Assembly: GCA_024710805.1 (NCBI GenBank)
Contig: JANJUB010000169.1
Location: 1-64,000, forward strand
DNA from: Fimbriimonadaceae bacterium
GTDB taxonomy: Bacteria > Armatimonadota > Fimbriimonadia > Fimbriimonadales > Fimbriimonadaceae
Direction: 5' to 3'
DNA: 64,000 bases
The notes below the pieces were generated by a model, which made no database searches, was not told where the DNA came from, and saw only the letters and a program-made list of their open reading frames with translations. The position numbers and the translations under genes were made by a program. Shown here one piece after another: positions 16,738-24,274 of the stretch. Position 1 is the first letter of the stretch; each line of letters opens with the position of its first letter.

Positions 16738-17545
16738 ATGCGTCCATCGCGGCTTCGATGGTTGCGTAGGTGAGTCCCAAGCTCTCCAACACGTAGGCGG
16801 CAAGCGACTCTCCTCGGTGCAGGATTGCCAGCACGAAGTGGTCGCCCGTCAACACCGCGTCCTTGCGGTCGGCCGCGATGCCCTGAGCATGCACCAGCAG
16901 TTCGGCAAACGTGATCTCGGTATCGAACCGGATATCGGTCTCAAGCAGCGCGTCGATCGTCCACGCCTGGATTCCCCGGTCGGCCAGAACGAAGCCCAGG
17001 CCGGGCGGCATGTCCGCGAGGATGAGTCCCAGGAGGAGTTCGGTGGCGTTGGTATCAAGTGCGTCCTCGGTTTCCTCCACCAGAGCATCGAGTGCCGAGC
17101 CCGCATCCTCCTTCAACATCGTCGGCAACAGAGAGCGGAGGTCATCGAGCGGAACGCCCAACTGGCTCAGGACCCGAGCGGCGAAACCGGCATCTTCGCG
17201 CCGCAATCCGAGCAGCAAGTGCTCCGTCCCAATGTAGTTGTGGCGGAGGGCCTTGGCCTCGTCGTAAGCGAGGTCGATCACGCGCTTGGCGCGCGGAGTC
17301 AGGGTCATCTCTTGCCGAACTTCGGCCTCCACGGCGCTACCCCCGGCGCTTTCTTCGATCATCTGGCGGATGGCTTGCGGGTCGATACCCAGCGCGAGCA
17401 GCATTTTGACTGCCGTGCAATCCTCGACATCGAGGAGCCCAAGCAGAAGGTGTTCGGTGCTGACATAGGCTTGTCCCAGCCGCTGCGCGTGTTCCTGCGC
17501 GAAGAACACGGACTGACGCGCGTTCTCGGTGAATCGTTGCCACAT
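16736..17545 (-). CDS. Clp N-terminal repeat domain protein without ATPase
   Basis: Encodes about 269 residues. The first half is a textbook ClpC-type N domain of two repeats: FTENARQSVFFAQEHAQRLG, YVSTEHLLLGLLD, then ELTPRAKRVIDLA-like (TLTPRAKRVIDLAYDEAK) and YIGTEHLLLGLRRE. The second half contains two weaker repeats (TELLLGLILADMPPGLG and LTGDHFVLAILHRGES). No AAA+ module follows, so it probably binds substrates or adaptors rather than unfolding them. ATG 17545 is chosen because TATACT ends seven bases upstream (leaderless pattern). It converges on ftsZ. Confidence 0.85.
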   Translation of the reverse strand: MWQRFTENARQSVFFAQEHAQRLGQAYVSTEHLLLGLLDVEDCTAVKMLLALGIDPQAIRQMIEESAGGSAVEAEVRQEMTLTPRAKRVIDLAYDEAKALRHNYIGTEHLLLGLRREDAGFAARVLSQLGVPLDDLRSLLPTMLKEDAGSALDALVEETEDALDTNATELLLGLILADMPPGLGFVLADRGIQAWTIDALLETDIRFDTEITFAELLVHAQGIAADRKDAVLTGDHFVLAILHRGESLAAYVLESLGLTYATIEAAMDA

Positions 17546-17713
17546 GGCGGTAAGTATAGGTTGGGCGGCGGATCGACGGCCCGCTCCAAGAGACTCAGCG
17601 GGGGATACCAACAAAGAAGAATCCACGCGCATCCACGAGCCAGACTCAAATCGCCAAATCCTTTGGGTCGTTCGGCACGTCTACGCCATCAGAGAGTGTA
17701 TGCTCTTCATTGG

Positions 17714-17729
17714 CGGACCCACGGGTCCG
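17714..17729 (+). promoter_or_regulatory. leader hairpin upstream of the barrel-like gene
   Basis: CGGACC, loop CACG, GGTCCG forms a perfect 6-bp stem in the leader, followed by ACCTTTTC and then the ribosome site AAGGAGG (17738-17744). A TATGCT box at about 17699 could be the -10. It may stabilise the mRNA or act as weak attenuation; function is unknown. Confidence 0.35.
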
Positions 17730-17756
17730 ACCTTTTCAAGGAGGAACCGAAAGAGA

Positions 17757-18275
17757 ATGAATCGAAAGATTCTCGCAACCGTAATGGGATTCGCAGCCAT
17801 CATGATGGCTGTTCCCGCGGCCGCGCAGACGACGAAGCCCATGGGCCTCTCCATCCGCGCCGGTCTCGTGTTTCCCACCAGCGGCTATGGCCGGAGCGTA
17901 GGCAAGAACTGGTTCGGCGTAGGCGGCGAGTTCAAGATCCAAGACGCGAACTTCGGAACAATGGATAGAAGTTCGACGGGAATGATCACGATCTCAGCTG
18001 ACTACTACGGCAAGGGTGAAGCTAGCGCGGTCCCGGTCCTCGTCAACTACGTGGGCACCAACAAGGAGTTCTACTACTCGTTGGGTGCTGGTCTCGCGAT
18101 CACTCGTGATCGCAATGCGGGTAACAGCCGCAACAAGACCAACTTCGCCTACTCGTTCGGTCTGGGATACAACTTCCAGTCCGGCACCAACCCGCTGTTC
18201 GTCGAGGGACGTTTCTTCGGCAATAGCAACAGCAACCTGAACGGCATCGGCGTCTACGTGGGCGTCCGACTGTAA
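17757..18275 (+). CDS. exported beta-barrel-like outer-membrane protein
   Basis: Encodes 172 residues with a signal peptide (MNRKILATVMGFAAIMMAVPAAAQ). The mature part consists of alternating hydrophobic/polar strands rich in Gly, Tyr and Phe (EFYYSLGAGLAITRD, NFAYSFGLGYNFQSG, GIGVYVGVRL), typical of small eight-strand outer-membrane barrels of the OmpW/OmpA-like type. The family is not recognised. Strong ribosome site AAGGAGG lies 12 bases upstream. A terminator follows directly, so it is a single-gene transcript and probably well expressed. Confidence 0.8.
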   Translation: MNRKILATVMGFAAIMMAVPAAAQTTKPMGLSIRAGLVFPTSGYGRSVGKNWFGVGGEFKIQDANFGTMDRSSTGMITISADYYGKGEASAVPVLVNYVGTNKEFYYSLGAGLAITRDRNAGNSRNKTNFAYSFGLGYNFQSGTNPLFVEGRFFGNSNSNLNGIGVYVGVRL

Positions 18276-18288
18276 GGACAGGAATTCT

Positions 18289-18330
18289 GGCCGTCATCGC
18301 CTGTGCCTAGCGGGTGATGGCGGCCTTTTT
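18289..18330 (+). terminator. intrinsic terminator after the barrel-like gene
   Basis: The arms GGCCGTCATCGCC and GGTGATGGCGGCC pair with minor mismatches and are followed by TTTTTT. It starts 13 bases after the stop codon at 18275. Confidence 0.85.
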
Positions 18331-18397
18331 CGTATGTGGTCAGAACGAGACCGTTCCTCGACATTCCACATTCGACATCCAACATCCCGACCGCTAG

Positions 18398-18428
18398 TGA
18401 ACTTTCCAACCTGCCTTGCGTCGTAACG
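18398..18428 (+). promoter_or_regulatory. candidate ECF sigma-dependent promoter (autoregulation)
   Basis: TGAACTT (18398-18404) is a GAAC-type -35 and CGTCGTAACG (18419-18428) supplies a CGTC -10, with 16 bases from GAAC to CGTC, the usual ECF spacing. The same ten-base -10 block occurs before the sigma gene at 1504. Confidence 0.5.
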
Positions 18429-18435
18429 CACAGAT

Positions 18436-19062
18436 ATGGCAATGTCCATCGGAGCACCGGTCCTGAGCATGAAACGCACCGATCCGGCCACCGAACTCGC
18501 GTTGATCGAACGGTGTCGCCGGCAGGATGCGGAAGCGTTCGCGCGAATCGTCGACGCCTATCAGGCTCGCGTCTTCGGTTTTGTGCGCCGGATGGTCATC
18601 GACACCGACGAGGCGGCGGATATCGCCCAGGAGGTGTTCATCCGCGCTTACCAGTCTTTTGGCCGGTTTGATGGCCGTTCCTCGCTCCGCACCTGGCTTT
18701 TTCGCATCGCCCACAACCTTTGCGTTGACCGCGCACGCCGACTGGGTCGTGCGCCCGAGCGAACCACTCTCGACGCCGGCGGAGCTGACGAGGAAGCGGC
18801 TATGGACATCCCCGATCAGCGCTGGGATCCTCAGACGATCGTTCTCAACGACGAACTGATCTCCGTCATCGAGTCCGCCCTCTCCACGATGAGCGAGAAA
18901 CTGCGAAGCGTCTTGCTCCTGCATGACAAAGAGGATTTCGCCTATGACGAGATCGCTCAAGCGCTCGATGTGCCGATCGGCACGGTGAAGAGCCGGCTCT
19001 TTCTGGCACGAGCCCACCTGCAGAAGGCCGTGGGCACCTATTTGGATGGAGAATCGCTATGA
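18436..19062 (+). CDS. ECF (group 4) RNA polymerase sigma factor, RpoE-like
   Basis: Encodes 208 residues (197 if ATG 18469 is used). Region 2: AFARIVDAYQARVFGFVRRM, DEAADIAQEVFIRAYQSFGR, LRTWLFRIAHNLCVDRAR. Region 4: ALSTMSEKLRSVLLLHDKE then HTH IAQALDVPIGTVKSRLFLAR. It heads an operon with an anti-sigma factor and an RseB-like protein, the gene order of sigma-E type envelope-stress systems. The ATG at 18436 lies just eight bases after the predicted ECF -10, so the mRNA may be almost leaderless. Confidence 0.93.
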   Translation: MAMSIGAPVLSMKRTDPATELALIERCRRQDAEAFARIVDAYQARVFGFVRRMVIDTDEAADIAQEVFIRAYQSFGRFDGRSSLRTWLFRIAHNLCVDRARRLGRAPERTTLDAGGADEEAAMDIPDQRWDPQTIVLNDELISVIESALSTMSEKLRSVLLLHDKEDFAYDEIAQALDVPIGTVKSRLFLARAHLQKAVGTYLDGESL

Positions 19063-19481
19063 AGAAGCACGACCCGACACCCGATCCGCTGGACCGCGAA
19101 GATTTGAACCAGATCGGCGGGTGGATTAAGGATCTCCCGGAAGATGAGCCGAGCATGGCGTGGCGCGCGGAACTAAACGCTCGTCTTGAAGCTCTGGCTC
19201 CCGCGCCGCAGCGTGTGCCTTGGTGGCGTAGTCGTCTCGTGTGGAGTTCGACCGCCAGCCTCGCTGCGATGAGCGCCCTAGCGGTGTTCGTCTTGCGTCC
19301 GACTGCGACGCCCGAGCGGGTGGACCTAGGTGGACTGACCGCGGCCGCGATCGTCAACGCCCACGTCGAGTCGGTCACGCGCCACGATTTGGGGCTGGCC
19401 ACGGCCACCGACTTAAAGGCGGACCAAGGTGCCCCCGAACCGCATTACGACTGGGACGTCGTCGATTTGGACTTGCTATGA
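19059..19481 (+). CDS. transmembrane anti-sigma factor
   Basis: Encodes 140 residues overlapping the sigma gene by ATGA. The cytosolic N-terminus (about 1-58) includes LNQIGGWIKDLPEDEPSMAW. One transmembrane segment follows (SSTASLAAMSALAVFVL), then a short periplasmic tail. The layout matches RseA-like anti-sigma factors although sequence similarity is too low to use the name. Its own stop overlaps the next gene by ATGA, so the three proteins are likely made in fixed ratio. Confidence 0.75.
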   Translation: MKKHDPTPDPLDREDLNQIGGWIKDLPEDEPSMAWRAELNARLEALAPAPQRVPWWRSRLVWSSTASLAAMSALAVFVLRPTATPERVDLGGLTAAAIVNAHVESVTRHDLGLATATDLKADQGAPEPHYDWDVVDLDLL

Positions 19482-20440
19482 ACCGGATTCTAACCTTCTC
19501 GATCTTGCTTGCAGTAGCTCCGCTGGCGGTCGCCCAGCGAACGGGTGAAAGCCGGCCCGGTGTCGATCAGATACCCCCGATTCTCCGGCAGGCGATTCGC
19601 AAGATGTCCTCCGTGCGATTCAGCGGAACGCGTACGGTTGAGGTTTTGGAAGGTTCGAATCGCGAGCGGCACGTCGAGTATGTGCTTCGCGATGGCCCTC
19701 GTACCCGCACCTGGTTCCCGAGTGCTTCACCCTACGCTGGCCAAGTGATCGTCGAGACGCCGCGGGAGCGACGCCACTACTACCCTGGACGCAACGAGAT
19801 CTACGTCACCCCGCCTCGACGCGAGGAAGCGGTCGCCCGTCTGATGAGACTTGGCCGCCGCAGCGGAATCCGGGTGACCGTCAAGGACGGGCCGGCTATC
19901 GCTGAGCGTCCAACGGTTCAAGTCTCGCTTCTCGAAGGTTCAGGGAACCCGATCCAGCATCTATGGATCGATCGCGAGCAGGCCGTGATCCTCAAGCGTG
20001 AGCTGTTCGACGCCGTAGGTACGAGAGTCGGCTTTTTTGAGTTCACCGATATCGACTACCGACCTCGGATCAATCCGGGAGACTTCGAGCTGGACCGGAA
20101 AGGGGCAAAGGTCGTAACGCCGGTTGATCAACTTGCTCGGCTCGCCAAACAAGGCGGCCTTAACGCCGTCCGCCTGCCGGATTCCGAGGGCTATCGGCTG
20201 GAATGGGTCCGGCGGCTTCCTGGCGGGCGCGTCACCGTGATTCAGCAAGCCTATTCGAAGGGCGACGTCAGCCTGTCGTTCTTCCATGCCGGAGCCGAAG
20301 TGAACCTACCGATGCTCCGCCGCACGCAGAAGGGATTTGAGTCGTTCTCGTGGACGCAGCAAGGCAATACGTACGCTCTGTTGGGCAATGTCGGAGCCGA
20401 TGAACTCCGCCGTCTGGCCCGCCTTTTGGGCTATCGCTGA
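19478..20440 (+). CDS. RseB/MucB-like periplasmic sigma-factor regulator
   Basis: Encodes 320 residues with a signal peptide (MNRILTFSILLAVAPLAVAQ). The following LolA-like fold is suggested by IRKMSSVRFSGTRTVEVLEG, YPGRNEIYVTPPRR and IQHLWIDREQAVILKRELFD, the same pattern seen in RseB where it senses lipid or LPS. The C-terminal region (about 215-320: YRLEWVRRLPGGRVTVIQQA, TYALLGNVGADELRRLARLL) corresponds to the RseB small domain contacting the anti-sigma factor. Position as third gene of the sigma operon strongly supports the call. Confidence 0.8.
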   Translation: MNRILTFSILLAVAPLAVAQRTGESRPGVDQIPPILRQAIRKMSSVRFSGTRTVEVLEGSNRERHVEYVLRDGPRTRTWFPSASPYAGQVIVETPRERRHYYPGRNEIYVTPPRREEAVARLMRLGRRSGIRVTVKDGPAIAERPTVQVSLLEGSGNPIQHLWIDREQAVILKRELFDAVGTRVGFFEFTDIDYRPRINPGDFELDRKGAKVVTPVDQLARLAKQGGLNAVRLPDSEGYRLEWVRRLPGGRVTVIQQAYSKGDVSLSFFHAGAEVNLPMLRRTQKGFESFSWTQQGNTYALLGNVGADELRRLARLLGYR

Positions 20441-20471
20441 AACGGTCCCCGCAGGTTCCGCGTCTTACTGA

Positions 20472-22784
20472 TTGCGCGTGGCGGTCAAATCAAGTGCTAA
20501 GGCGGGTACGGGCGGTCGCCAGAAGAGCCGCAAGCGAAAGTCGAGTCCTCTTTGGTGGCGTTGGACCAAACGATTCGGCGCGCTGGCCCTGTTGATCCTT
20601 CTCATGGGATCGGTCGTCGCTGGCATCTTCTTCATGATCGCTTTCCGGAAGGCAGGCGACAAGATCGATGCGCTCGCCACCAAGCTCGATCAGATCGAGA
20701 CTCCCGCGACGGTCATGTACGCCCGCGACGGGCAGACGCTTCTGTATCGCGCCAGCAGCCAGTATCGCAAGCTCATCAACACGTACGATGAGATTCCGAA
20801 GCTGGTCATCGACGCGACCTTGGCCGCCGAAGACAAGCGGTTCTTCGAGCATCGTGGCGTCGATCCCATCGCGGTCGGCCGTTCTCTCTTCCGGAACGTC
20901 GCCGAAGGTCGACAGGCCCAAGGCGGTTCGACGATCACGATGCAGCTGAGCAAACGGCTCTTCACCAGCACCGAGAAGTCGTTTGATCGGAAACTCGAAG
21001 ATGCGGCGTTGGCGATGCAGATCGAGCGGAAGCTCACCAAGAAGGAGATCCTGCGCGCCTATCTCAATCAGGTTTATTACGGTCAGGGAGCGTACGGTAT
21101 CCGAGCCGCCGCTGATGTCTACTTCGGCAGGAAGGACTTGGCAAAGCTGACGCCCGGCGAGGCGGCCATGCTCGCCCGCATGGTGCGGCGACCGAGCCAA
21201 GAGAACCCCTTCGCCAACATGAAGGTCGCCGTCCGCAACCGCGATGTGGTCTTGCGGATCATGCGCGAAGAGGGCATGCTCTCGGCAGCGGAGTACGAGA
21301 AGGCGGTCTCTGAAGAGCCCAAGTTACGACCCAAATCGTTCGGCTCGGGCGAGCGTATCTATGCCGCGCCGTACTTCACGAGATACGTGCTCGACACGAT
21401 TGCCGCCCAATACCCGGACGTCGATCTTGGCACGGCCGGTTGGACGATCATTACGACGCTCGATCCCGATATGCAGAACGCCGCCGAGAAGGCGGTTCAG
21501 GATCTGGTCAAGAAGTATCAGCGCCGCAAAGTCACCGCAGGTGCGTTCGTCTTGCTCGACGACAAGGGTCAGATTTTGGCGATGCAGGGCAACACGAACT
21601 GGGAGCGTGATGAGTACAACGTCATCGCTCAGGGTCGTCGTCAGCCCGGTTCGGCGTTCAAGCCGTTCATTTATGCGGCGGCGCTCTCGACCGGCGCCAT
21701 CAGCCCTGGAGACCGTGTTTCGAATGAAGCGATCGAGTGGCGAGATCCCGCGAGTGGCAAGGTCTGGCGTCCCAAGAACTCGGGTGGTGGCTCGGGCGGA
21801 ACCTTCAGCATCCCCGCGGCAATCGCAAACTCGAAGAACCTACCGGCCATCCATGTATCCTTCGAGGCGGGTCTGGAGACCTGCGCGCGCTACGCCCGCG
21901 ATGTCTTTGGCTTCAAGTCGCCGATCCAGCCCTTCCGCTCCATGGCTCTCGGCGTGAACGAGGTGTCGCCGCTTGAGATGGCGCAGGGCTACTCCGTGTT
22001 TATGCTGCGAGGCGACCGGGTAACGCCCTACGGGATTGCCCAAATCGTCGGGGCGGACAAGTCGATTGTGCGCACCTACGAGCCGCGGATCGTCAAGCAC
22101 ATCTTGGACGAGCGCGTCGCGGCTTACATGGATGCGTGTCTCCGTGGGGTGGTCACCGGGGGTACGGGCCGAGCTGCGGGCAGCATCAAAGACGCGCGCG
22201 GAAAGACCGGAACGACCCAGGAAGCTCGAGACGCGTGGTTCTGCGGCTACACGAACAACTTGATCGGCATCGGTTGGATCGCTAACGTGATCTACGACAA
22301 GGACGGCAACGCACGCTACCAAGAGATGAGCGACAGCGTCTTCGGCGGCACGGTTACCGTGGAGATGTGGCGCGACGTGATGAAGGTTGCCCAGAAGAAG
22401 CGGGGAACCGGTACGGCCCGCGAGGTGACCCCGCTGATGCGCGATTTGCCCGTCGAGGGCGAGGGTGCGGTGAAGCCGCCCGAGACGGTTGTCCCGCCGA
22501 CCGTTGTCCCCGAGGACGCGGTTCCGGACCCGCCAATCAGCACCGATCCAGAACAACGCGGCACGGACACCTCGGGTTCGGGCACGACGACCAACCCGCC
22601 GACCCAAGCCGAGCCGCCTCGCACCGACCCACCCACCAGGACGGAGTCCGAAGGTGAGGTGGTGAGCGTCGAGATTTGTGCGGATTCGGGCCAGAAGGCG
22701 ACGATCTACTGCCCCGAGACGGTAACGCGGCGGTTCAAGGGCGCCGATGCCCCGCGCCGTTGGTGCCGCAAGCACAGTCCGTAA
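20472..22784 (+). CDS. class A penicillin-binding protein (bifunctional transglycosylase/transpeptidase)
   Basis: Encodes 770 residues. A basic cytoplasmic tail and one transmembrane anchor (ALALLILLMGSVVAGIFFMI) precede the GT51 domain with AAEDKRFFEHRGVDPIA and QGGSTITMQLSKRLF. The transpeptidase domain has all three motifs: SAFK (in QPGSAFKPFIY), SKN and KTG (GKTGTTQEARDAWFCGYT). It polymerises and cross-links peptidoglycan. A Pro/Thr-rich linker leads to a C-terminal cysteine motif (CADSGQKATIYCPET ... RRWCRKH) seen at the end of some PBP1 proteins. The start is TTG 20472 or GTG 20478. Confidence 0.95.
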   Translation: MRVAVKSSAKAGTGGRQKSRKRKSSPLWWRWTKRFGALALLILLMGSVVAGIFFMIAFRKAGDKIDALATKLDQIETPATVMYARDGQTLLYRASSQYRKLINTYDEIPKLVIDATLAAEDKRFFEHRGVDPIAVGRSLFRNVAEGRQAQGGSTITMQLSKRLFTSTEKSFDRKLEDAALAMQIERKLTKKEILRAYLNQVYYGQGAYGIRAAADVYFGRKDLAKLTPGEAAMLARMVRRPSQENPFANMKVAVRNRDVVLRIMREEGMLSAAEYEKAVSEEPKLRPKSFGSGERIYAAPYFTRYVLDTIAAQYPDVDLGTAGWTIITTLDPDMQNAAEKAVQDLVKKYQRRKVTAGAFVLLDDKGQILAMQGNTNWERDEYNVIAQGRRQPGSAFKPFIYAAALSTGAISPGDRVSNEAIEWRDPASGKVWRPKNSGGGSGGTFSIPAAIANSKNLPAIHVSFEAGLETCARYARDVFGFKSPIQPFRSMALGVNEVSPLEMAQGYSVFMLRGDRVTPYGIAQIVGADKSIVRTYEPRIVKHILDERVAAYMDACLRGVVTGGTGRAAGSIKDARGKTGTTQEARDAWFCGYTNNLIGIGWIANVIYDKDGNARYQEMSDSVFGGTVTVEMWRDVMKVAQKKRGTGTAREVTPLMRDLPVEGEGAVKPPETVVPPTVVPEDAVPDPPISTDPEQRGTDTSGSGTTTNPPTQAEPPRTDPPTRTESEGEVVSVEICADSGQKATIYCPETVTRRFKGADAPRRWCRKHSP

Positions 22785-22845
22785 CGTGTCACTCAAGCAC
22801 CGGTCGGGTCTGCGAGCGAGGGGCCAAAAGGAGGCAGGTTCAATC

Positions 22846-23259
22846 CTAGGTGCCTTCGGCGATCCGCTGCAGGGCACGGGTGAGGACCACCGCGCGTTCT
22901 GGCTTCATCTGGCTCAGCAGCTCGACCACCTTCTCCGTATCCATCTTCGCAAGGATCGGCGCGAGTTCCGCCTCACGCCACTTGTCGGTCAGCGGCAGCA
23001 GTGCCTTAAGGTCCATCTCGTTCCAAAGCTCCGCTACCGCGATGTGGCCCTTCTCGGGGTCACCGGTCTTCGGCGCTGGTTGGGGCTTAGGCTCCTTCTT
23101 GACGACCGGTTTCTTCTCTACGACCGCCTCGACCACCGGGGCGGGAGCCTTCTTCTTGGGCGAGAGCCCCGGAATCTGCACGACGCCCGCCATGCCCAAT
23201 CCGACCACCGCTCCACCCAGTACGAGCAACAAAACAACGATTATGATGACTTTGTTCAA
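22846..23259 (-). CDS. MotE/YlxF-like flagellar membrane protein
   Basis: Encodes 137 residues: an N-terminal transmembrane anchor (VIIIVVLLLVLGGAVVGLGM), a Lys/Pro-rich linker, and a C-terminal MgtE-N/FliG-like helical domain (DKWREAELAPILAKMDTEKV, MKPERAVVLTRALQRIA). This is the architecture of MotE and B. subtilis YlxF, which lie in the same place after fliJ. MotE acts as a chaperone for the stator protein MotC in other bacteria; that function here is inferred. The start overlaps the transglycosylase stop by ATGA. Last gene of the flagellar operon. Confidence 0.75.
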   Translation of the reverse strand: MNKVIIIVVLLLVLGGAVVGLGMAGVVQIPGLSPKKKAPAPVVEAVVEKKPVVKKEPKPQPAPKTGDPEKGHIAVAELWNEMDLKALLPLTDKWREAELAPILAKMDTEKVVELLSQMKPERAVVLTRALQRIAEGT

Positions 23260-23882
23260 CTTGGGGCTCCTTGGTAGTAGGCCATGACTTTGCGCACGTA
23301 CGCCTGCGTCTCGGTGATGTTAGGAATCTGGTTGCCCGCTTGTTCGACCCGGCCCGGCCCCGCGTTGTAGGCGGCGAGCGCCAGTTCCGTCGAGCCGAAG
23401 CGGCCGAGCATCTGAGCGAGGTACTTGGCCCCGCCGTTCAGGTTCTGCACAGGGTCGAAGGGATCGGTGACTCCGAGCGACCTAGCCGTGTCTGGCATCA
23501 GTTGGGTGAGACCCATCGCTCCCGCCCGAGATCGGGCTCGGGGGTCGAATCCACTCTCAGCTGAAACAACGGCCTCCAACAGCTTGGCGTCGATGCCCGC
23601 TTCGCCAGCTGCGCGCTCGATCAGCGGCTTGAGGTGGCTCGACTGAAGTGCCGCCCCGCCGCCAAAGGGATTGAAAGGCCGTGCTCCGCCGATGTCACCG
23701 CTCATCTCGTTTGGGCGCCACTCGGCGAGCATCTGCTCGAACTCCGCAGCCGGCGCGCCGGTCGATCCGCCGGGCTTGAGCTGGCCGATGCGCGCCTGCA
23801 GTTCTTCCATTCGGCGCCGCGCTCCTTCGGGGCCAAGCAGTTCAAGACGCGTCCTCAAGCGGCTCGCCTCCCGTTCGTCCAT
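23256..23882 (-). CDS. lytic transglycosylase (SLT domain) in the flagellar operon
   Basis: Encodes about 208 residues. The first 85 are helical and charged, without a signal peptide. The SLT domain (about 95-205) carries the catalytic glutamate in VSAESGFDPRARS, then GAMGLTQLMPDTARSLGV, NLNGGAKYLAQML and the terminal ALAAYNAGPGRVEQ. It would open peptidoglycan locally for rod assembly, similar in role to FlgJ or SltF. The ATG at 23882 lies inside fliJ (28-base overlap). How it crosses the membrane is unclear; export through the flagellar apparatus is possible. Confidence 0.88.
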   Translation of the reverse strand: MDEREASRLRTRLELLGPEGARRRMEELQARIGQLKPGGSTGAPAAEFEQMLAEWRPNEMSGDIGGARPFNPFGGGAALQSSHLKPLIERAAGEAGIDAKLLEAVVSAESGFDPRARSRAGAMGLTQLMPDTARSLGVTDPFDPVQNLNGGAKYLAQMLGRFGSTELALAAYNAGPGRVEQAGNQIPNITETQAYVRKVMAYYQGAPS

Positions 23883-24274
23883 TCGTCGAGAAAGGCCTGT
23901 TCTTCCCGGTTTACTTCGTACATCCACTCGGAGAACGCCTTGTCGTGGAGCTTCTCGAGGGCTTGCACATCTTGCTTGCGAGCATTCCACTCGGCCAGGG
24001 CGCGCGCTTCATCCTCGATAAGGACCTCGATCACGATGGACTGCTCACGATGCCGAGCCTGCAGCAGTTCCAGCCGTTGCTCCCGCGAGAGTAGCTCGTT
24101 GATCGTCCGGGGGGTGCCGTTGAACAGATCGTGGCGTTCCTTCTCGATAACCATACGGGCAATCTCGGCTTCGAGCCGCGCAGTACGCGCTTCCAGATAC
24201 GCCTCTTTGGCCCACTCCTCGGTGAGGCGGCGGTACTCGAGCACCTTCTTGAGTCGAAAGTCGAACTGCTTCAC
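23855..24274 (-). CDS. fliJ: flagellar export chaperone FliJ
   Basis: Encodes 139 residues, almost entirely coiled coil, starting with the typical FDFRLKKVLEYRRLTEEWAK. FliJ binds the FliI ATPase ring and FlhA and promotes export of rod and hook subunits. Sequence is poorly conserved in the family, so the call rests on length, coiled coil, N-terminal pattern and its place right after fliI. GTG 24274 overlaps the fliI stop as GTGA. Confidence 0.85.
   Translation of the reverse strand: MKQFDFRLKKVLEYRRLTEEWAKEAYLEARTARLEAEIARMVIEKERHDLFNGTPRTINELLSREQRLELLQARHREQSIVIEVLIEDEARALAEWNARKQDVQALEKLHDKAFSEWMYEVNREEQAFLDEWTNGRRAA

Noticed and set aside
22830-22845. GGTTCAATCC, resembling a tRNA T-loop
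   Set aside because: No acceptor stem, D-arm or anticodon arm can be placed in the surrounding 80 bases; chance match.
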